A DNA stretch of 10,576 bases from an uncultured Cocleimonas sp. (lineage in GTDB: Bacteria > Pseudomonadota > Gammaproteobacteria > Thiotrichales > Thiotrichaceae). The first letter of the stretch is position 1. Each line of letters begins with the position of its first letter. Positions 7,247 through 10,576 of this stretch are shown here, one piece after another. The DNA is taken from assembly GCA_937974135.1 (NCBI GenBank), contig CALJIH010000030.1:1-10576 (forward strand), written 5' to 3'. The position numbers were made by a program, and so were the translations under genes. The notes below the pieces were generated by a model, which was not told where the DNA came from, did no database searches, and saw nothing but the letters and a program-made list of their open reading frames with translations.

Positions 7247-9043
7247 CTATTCCTGTTCAAACTGAAGTTGATACAGCTTATGGTAAGCGCCTTTCTTTTT
7301 TAATAATGCTTTATGAGAACCTGATTCTATGATCTCACCCGCTTCCATCATCAAGATTTTATCGGCTTTTTCAATGGTCGATAATCGATGCGCGATAATA
7401 AAACTAGTCCGTCCTTCTGAGAGCCTTTCCAGCGCTTCTTGGATATGACGTTCTGATTTTGTATCTAACGCCGACGTCGCTTCATCTAAAATCAGAATAG
7501 GCGCATCAGATAGAATCGCTCGGGCGATTGCAATGCGTTGCTTTTGCCCACCCGATAATAGCGTACCGTTTTCTCCAACTTGCGTATCAAAGCCTTGCGG
7601 TAATTTCTCAATAAAATCTAAGGCAAACGCCGCTTCTGCTGCTGCTTTAATTTGCTCAACGCTGGCAGAACGCATATTGCCATAAGCAATATTATTGCGA
7701 ACGTTATCATTAAAAATAGTGACGTCTTGCCCAACATAGGCGAACTGTTCGCGAAGGTTTTGAAGTTTTATTTCGTTTATCGGGATTCCATCGAGGCTAA
7801 TACTGCCTTCAAAACCATCATAAAATCTTGGTAAAAGGTTCACTAAGGTGGTTTTGCCACTGCCAGATTGACCCACTAACGCGATCTTTTCACCGGACTT
7901 AACTGAAAAATTTATCTTTTTCAAAACCGTATCAGTATCTTCGTTATAACGAAATAAGACATCGTTAAATTCAAAGTTACCTAGAGTATTTTCTACAACT
8001 TTAGTTCCCGTATCTTTTTCTGGTGTTTCATCCAACAGTGAAAAAATACTCTCACCTGCGGCAATACCACTTTGTAGAGTAGCGTTGATTTGGGTTAGAC
8101 GTTTCACTGGATCAAGCAAGGCAACCATAGCCATCATAAAAGAGGTAAAACTTCCTGCCGTAAAGGTTTCTATCAAATCGCCATGGGTCGCAAAATAAAC
8201 AATCACTGCCAATGCAATCGCCATAATAAATTGCACTACGGGCATGCTGACACGCTCTGTGATAACACGTTTCATATACGAAAGATGATTCGACTCGTTC
8301 ACGGCTTCAAATCGTTTTGATTCGTATTCAATGCCATCAAAAATACGAATTTCGCGTGTGGCCGCGATGGTTTCATGACTGATTTGAGTGACTTCACCCA
8401 CCTGTTCTTGAATTTGATTACTCAGTTTGCGAAAACGTTTCGATATATATGAAATTAAAATCGCAATAATCGGTGCTACAAACAACACAATTAAAGTCAG
8501 CTTAAAACTCAAGTACAACATCACAGCTATCGACCCTAAAACGATCACGCTATCTTGCACCAATACGTTTAAACCTCTGGTTGCTGCTAAGGAGACTTGT
8601 TCGACATGGAAAATTAAACGTGTGACTAATTGTCCTGAATTATTCTTATCGTAATAAGACACAGGTAAGCGCAATAAACGGGTAAATAATTCACTGCGTA
8701 TTTCTTTCACCACCGAACGCGCAACCCACTCCATACAATAACTCGACATAAAGCTGCCAATGCCGCGTAATAAAAAAATACCAAGCAACGCAAAAGGCGC
8801 CCATTTGATGATGTTAGGATCTTTTTCAGTGAATGTTCCATCTAATAACGGTTGCAGATAGATGGTAAACATAGGCACAGTGATACCTGCGATGATTAAA
8901 CCAATAATCGCAAAAATAAGGTATTTCCAGTGCTTTAAAGAATAGCTGGCAAGCCGTTTATAAATATCGTAACCACTTGCACTTGAAGCCGAAAGTGCTT
9001 GTTTTTTATTAGGTTTTTCAGTGGATGCAGACGTGGCAGACAA
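7247..9043 (-). CDS. msbA: Lipid A export ABC transporter (ATP-binding/permease)
   Basis: MsbA is a homodimeric ABC exporter that flips lipid A-core from the inner to the outer leaflet of the inner membrane. The half-transporter has a six-helix membrane domain (about 38-330) and a nucleotide-binding domain (about 355-598). Visible motifs are Walker A GQSGSGKTT (391-399, K397), the Q-loop (Q439), signature LSGGQ (496-500), Walker B ILILD with E521, and switch H552. At 598 residues it is slightly longer than E. coli MsbA (582) because of a Ser/Ala-rich N-terminal extension of about 24 residues. The start is TTG, not ATG: an in-frame TGA lies four codons upstream, and the next in-frame ATG (residue 58) would remove the first helix. 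TGAGG 7 bases upstream supports the TTG. It heads the msbA-lpxK-ycaR-kdsB cluster; its genomic partner lpxK makes the assignment firm against generic multidrug exporters. Confidence 0.93.
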   Translation of the reverse strand: MSATSASTEKPNKKQALSASSASGYDIYKRLASYSLKHWKYLIFAIIGLIIAGITVPMFTIYLQPLLDGTFTEKDPNIIKWAPFALLGIFLLRGIGSFMSSYCMEWVARSVVKEIRSELFTRLLRLPVSYYDKNNSGQLVTRLIFHVEQVSLAATRGLNVLVQDSVIVLGSIAVMLYLSFKLTLIVLFVAPIIAILISYISKRFRKLSNQIQEQVGEVTQISHETIAATREIRIFDGIEYESKRFEAVNESNHLSYMKRVITERVSMPVVQFIMAIALAVIVYFATHGDLIETFTAGSFTSFMMAMVALLDPVKRLTQINATLQSGIAAGESIFSLLDETPEKDTGTKVVENTLGNFEFNDVLFRYNEDTDTVLKKINFSVKSGEKIALVGQSGSGKTTLVNLLPRFYDGFEGSISLDGIPINEIKLQNLREQFAYVGQDVTIFNDNVRNNIAYGNMRSASVEQIKAAAEAAFALDFIEKLPQGFDTQVGENGTLLSGGQKQRIAIARAILSDAPILILDEATSALDTKSERHIQEALERLSEGRTSFIIAHRLSTIEKADKILMMEAGEIIESGSHKALLKKKGAYHKLYQLQFEQE

Positions 9044-9050
9044 GAGATAG

Positions 9051-9055
9051 CCTCA
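9051..9055 (-). promoter_or_regulatory. Ribosome-binding site supporting the TTG start of msbA
   Basis: Minus-strand TGAGG sits 7 bases before TTG (9041-9043). With an in-frame TGA just upstream and no ATG or GTG before residue 58, this site decides the start. Confidence 0.6.
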
Positions 9056-9119
9056 GGCCAATTAAATAGAGGTAAGACTTTAACCTAGAAAGGGTTTTTG
9101 AACAATCGAATGGTGCTTA

Positions 9120-9136
9120 AGCAAAAAGTTTTTGCT
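9120..9136. repeat. Perfect 17-base palindrome in the msbA upstream region
   Basis: AGCAAAAA (9120-9127) and TTTTTGCT (9129-9136) are exact reverse complements around a single G. It abuts copy B of the G-rich repeat and lies about 80-95 bases upstream of the msbA start. It may be an operator, or part of a composite terminator for the upstream small ORF. With only one central base it would make a poor RNA hairpin unless inner pairs open, so a protein-binding site is slightly favoured. No strong msbA promoter can be pointed to between here and 9044. Confidence 0.4.
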
Positions 9137-9147
9137 AAACGTTATTT

Positions 9148-9168
9148 AAAAGACACCCCCCTACTTTT
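9148..9168 (-). repeat. G-rich interspersed repeat, copy B (upstream of msbA)
   Basis: The plus strand reads AAAAG, ACACCCCCCTA, CTTTT. The outer arms AAACGTT (9137-9143) and AACGTTT (9170-9176) are also complementary. The full element therefore forms an imperfect hairpin of 7 plus 5 base pairs with a C/G-rich loop, spanning 9137-9176. Its right flank (GTTTTTAA) matches copy A. It sits between the small membrane ORF stop (9192) and msbA, where it could act as a terminator or leader structure. Confidence 0.6.
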
Positions 9169-9191
9169 GAACGTTTTTAAATCAAACAGTT

Positions 9192-9350
9192 TTATTTCTT
9201 GCTGCGAAAATGAAACACAAACGCCGCTAAAACAAATGCAAACACACCAAAAACTAAGCCATAAATACTCAGCGATTGTGTATACCATAAGAAAATATTT
9301 ATGCATCCAATAACAAGCAACAAAACCGTGATTAATAATGGAATAGACAT
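9192..9350 (-). CDS. Small hydrophobic membrane protein, 52 residues, unknown function
   Basis: This short ORF starts with ATG at 9348-9350, only 10 bases after the stop of the histidine kinase gene, and ends with TAA at 9192-9194. The product begins MSIPLLITVLL and is almost entirely hydrophobic. Two probable transmembrane helices (about residues 3-22 and 30-47) are joined by a short WYTQSLS loop, and the protein ends in a positively charged tail FHFRSKK. By the positive-inside rule the C-terminus would be cytoplasmic. I do not recognise the family. The clean two-helix pattern, charged tail and spacing to the kinase suggest a real gene co-transcribed with it. The ribosome-binding site is poor (AAGA). 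It could be a small regulator of the kinase or an unrelated inner-membrane protein. Confidence 0.6.
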   Translation of the reverse strand: MSIPLLITVLLLVIGCINIFLWYTQSLSIYGLVFGVFAFVLAAFVFHFRSKK

Positions 9351-9360
9351 TGTTCTTAAG

Positions 9361-10576
9361 TTACTCAGCAACTTCTAACGTCACAATGAATAAAGCACCT
9401 GTTTCATTTTTATCTTCAAGCACACGACTTTCAATCGTCCCATTCGATGCTTTCAATAGCGACTCAACAATCCCTAAGCCTAAACCGGTTCCACCTGTTT
9501 CTCGGTTAGTGGTAAAAAACGGTGTGAAAATTCGTTTTTGATTGGCAGCTGATATCCCTTTGCCATTATCTAGTAATGATAAGGCTACAGTATCCACATT
9601 TTTTTCTAAGCGAATGCTTATCTTATTGGCACCGTGCTGCAGACTATTATCGCTTAGGTTACTCAAGACACTTTGCAGAGATGACTTAGAAATATTCACC
9701 GCTAAGTCAAACGCTTCTTTATCATCAATATCAAAACTTAACTCTGAATCGGCGTAACGTGATTCAATTGTGTTCAAACACTGCAAAAGATTACAAGACT
9801 CAGAACTAATCTGCAGTGAATCTGCTCGAGCTTGCTCTAACAAGCGATTCACTAATCGTTTCAAGCGATCGGTATCGTCAGCAAGATTACTGATAAAACG
9901 CTGACGTTGATCTTCTGGCATATCGTCGCCGTGTTCTTGCAGTAATTCCAAAGACCCTTGCATAGAAGTCAGTGGTGTTTTGAATTCGTGTGATACATGC
10001 GATGCAAACTGCTGGATATATTCTGAGCGCTCGTGCAATGTTTTTGACATTTTTGCAAAACTATTTGAAAGTTCTGCAAGTTCATAGGTACCTGGCTGTT
10101 TTAACACTTCAACAGTGGTGCTTTCGCCGCTGGTAACTTTCTTGGTTTGTTCGATTAATTCTCGAATTGGTCGAGATAAACGTGACGAGATAAACAAAAC
10201 GATAAGCCCAGTCAGTCCTAACAATAAAATACCCAAAAGGATGACTTTTTCTTTGATGCTATACAAATGCTTAAGAATATTTTGCGGTGTGCGAGATAAA
10301 TAAACGACACCTTCAACTTCACCCCTATTCAGAATTGGAAAAGCGACGAAAACACGAATTCCTGTGCCACGACTTAAGGATGCAATCGAGGGTGGAGGTT
10401 CATCAGAGATACGTTCTCGGAGTACCGATGAATACTCGCCAGTGAGCGCTTTTTTGACTTCATGAATATGTGCCATCGACATATTGAGCTCTGAACGACC
10501 GGCAACCACCGTCCCGTGTTTATCTAAAATACGCATCCCAGCAAGAGTCACTTTTTGCGTATTGGTGAGAATGTTC
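9361..10576 (-). CDS. Sensor histidine kinase, N-terminus outside window (partial)
   Basis: This is the membrane-bound sensor of a two-component system, open to the right edge with no start inside, so it is 5'-truncated. About 404 codons are visible. Counting from the GTG codon at 10551, the visible order is: the end of an extracytoplasmic, Cache-like sensing region (about 1-98, including ILDKHGTVVAG); a transmembrane helix (about 103-123); a HAMP linker (about 124-178); a HisKA dimerisation domain with the H-box SHEFKTP (phospho-acceptor H188, codon 9988-9990); and an HATPase_c domain with N-box-like SNLSDNSLQHG (297-307), G1 box DNGKGI (328-333) and G2 box GGTGLGLGI (353-361). All catalytic boxes look intact. 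A cognate response regulator, if adjacent, would lie beyond the right edge. The signal is unknown, and position upstream of the lipid A genes does not prove it controls them. The internal GTG should not be taken as the real start. Confidence 0.9.
   Translation of the reverse strand, partial: NILTNTQKVTLAGMRILDKHGTVVAGRSELNMSMAHIHEVKKALTGEYSSVLRERISDEPPPSIASLSRGTGIRVFVAFPILNRGEVEGVVYLSRTPQNILKHLYSIKEKVILLGILLLGLTGLIVLFISSRLSRPIRELIEQTKKVTSGESTTVEVLKQPGTYELAELSNSFAKMSKTLHERSEYIQQFASHVSHEFKTPLTSMQGSLELLQEHGDDMPEDQRQRFISNLADDTDRLKRLVNRLLEQARADSLQISSESCNLLQCLNTIESRYADSELSFDIDDKEAFDLAVNISKSSLQSVLSNLSDNSLQHGANKISIRLEKNVDTVALSLLDNGKGISAANQKRIFTPFFTTNRETGGTGLGLGIVESLLKASNGTIESRVLEDKNETGALFIVTLEVAE

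Noticed and set aside
9098..9313. Plus-strand ORF of 71 codons between msbA and the kinase
   Set aside because: It starts at TTG without a ribosome-binding site, crosses the palindrome and repeat B, and is antisense to the more convincing 52-residue membrane protein.
1..10576. CRISPR array, tRNA, rRNA, insertion sequence, prophage or toxin-antitoxin genes
   Set aside because: I read both strands and found no regularly spaced repeats, tRNA-like cloverleaf, transposase or integrase motifs. All long ORFs are explained by ordinary metabolic, envelope or regulatory genes.

Overview
The window looks like a chromosomal segment of an AT-rich gammaproteobacterium (roughly 40% GC by eye). The best lineage evidence is the minus-strand run msbA-lpxK-ycaR-kdsB, the lipid A/Kdo gene order known from E. 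coli and its relatives. The proteins also resemble gammaproteobacterial versions: a CysI-type sulfite reductase, a GbdR/CdhR-like regulator and a BCCT transporter. I cannot name a genus. Nothing indicates a plasmid, prophage or genomic island.

Layout, left to right. (1) Bases 1-126 are a short upstream region with a perfect hairpin/dyad, a candidate -10 box and a G-rich repeat. (2) 127-1896 (+) encodes the hemoprotein subunit of assimilatory sulfite reductase. (3) 2032-3027 (+) encodes a regulator with a DJ-1/PfpI-like sensor domain and an AraC-type DNA-binding domain. (4) It faces, across an intrinsic terminator, a minus-strand BCCT transporter at 3141-4823. (5) 4824-5169 is non-coding and should hold the transporter promoter. 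(6) 5170-9043 (-) is the lipid A/Kdo cluster, transcribed in the order msbA, lpxK, ycaR, kdsB. (7) 9044-9191 is a short gap with a palindrome and another copy of the G-rich repeat. (8) 9192-9350 (-) is a small ORF for a 52-residue membrane protein. (9) 9361 to the right edge (-) is a sensor histidine kinase whose N-terminus lies outside the window.

How the genes work together. MsbA flips lipid A-core across the inner membrane. LpxK adds the 4'-phosphate that completes the lipid IVA precursor. KdsB makes CMP-Kdo, the donor for the first inner-core sugars. YcaR is a small Trm112-like protein that usually sits in this cluster. The regulator and transporter form a plausible pair for sensing and taking up a quaternary amine such as glycine betaine, carnitine or choline. 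CysI reduces sulfite to sulfide for cysteine synthesis; its flavoprotein or ferredoxin partner is not in view.

I did not find an obviously new biological system. The least ordinary signals are three copies of a short G-rich element (core AAAAG, then a G-rich loop, then CTTTT). All are intergenic or nearly so, and all are in the same orientation relative to the next gene. One copy contains a run of ten identical bases. The other notable signal is the small membrane protein ORF between the histidine kinase and msbA.
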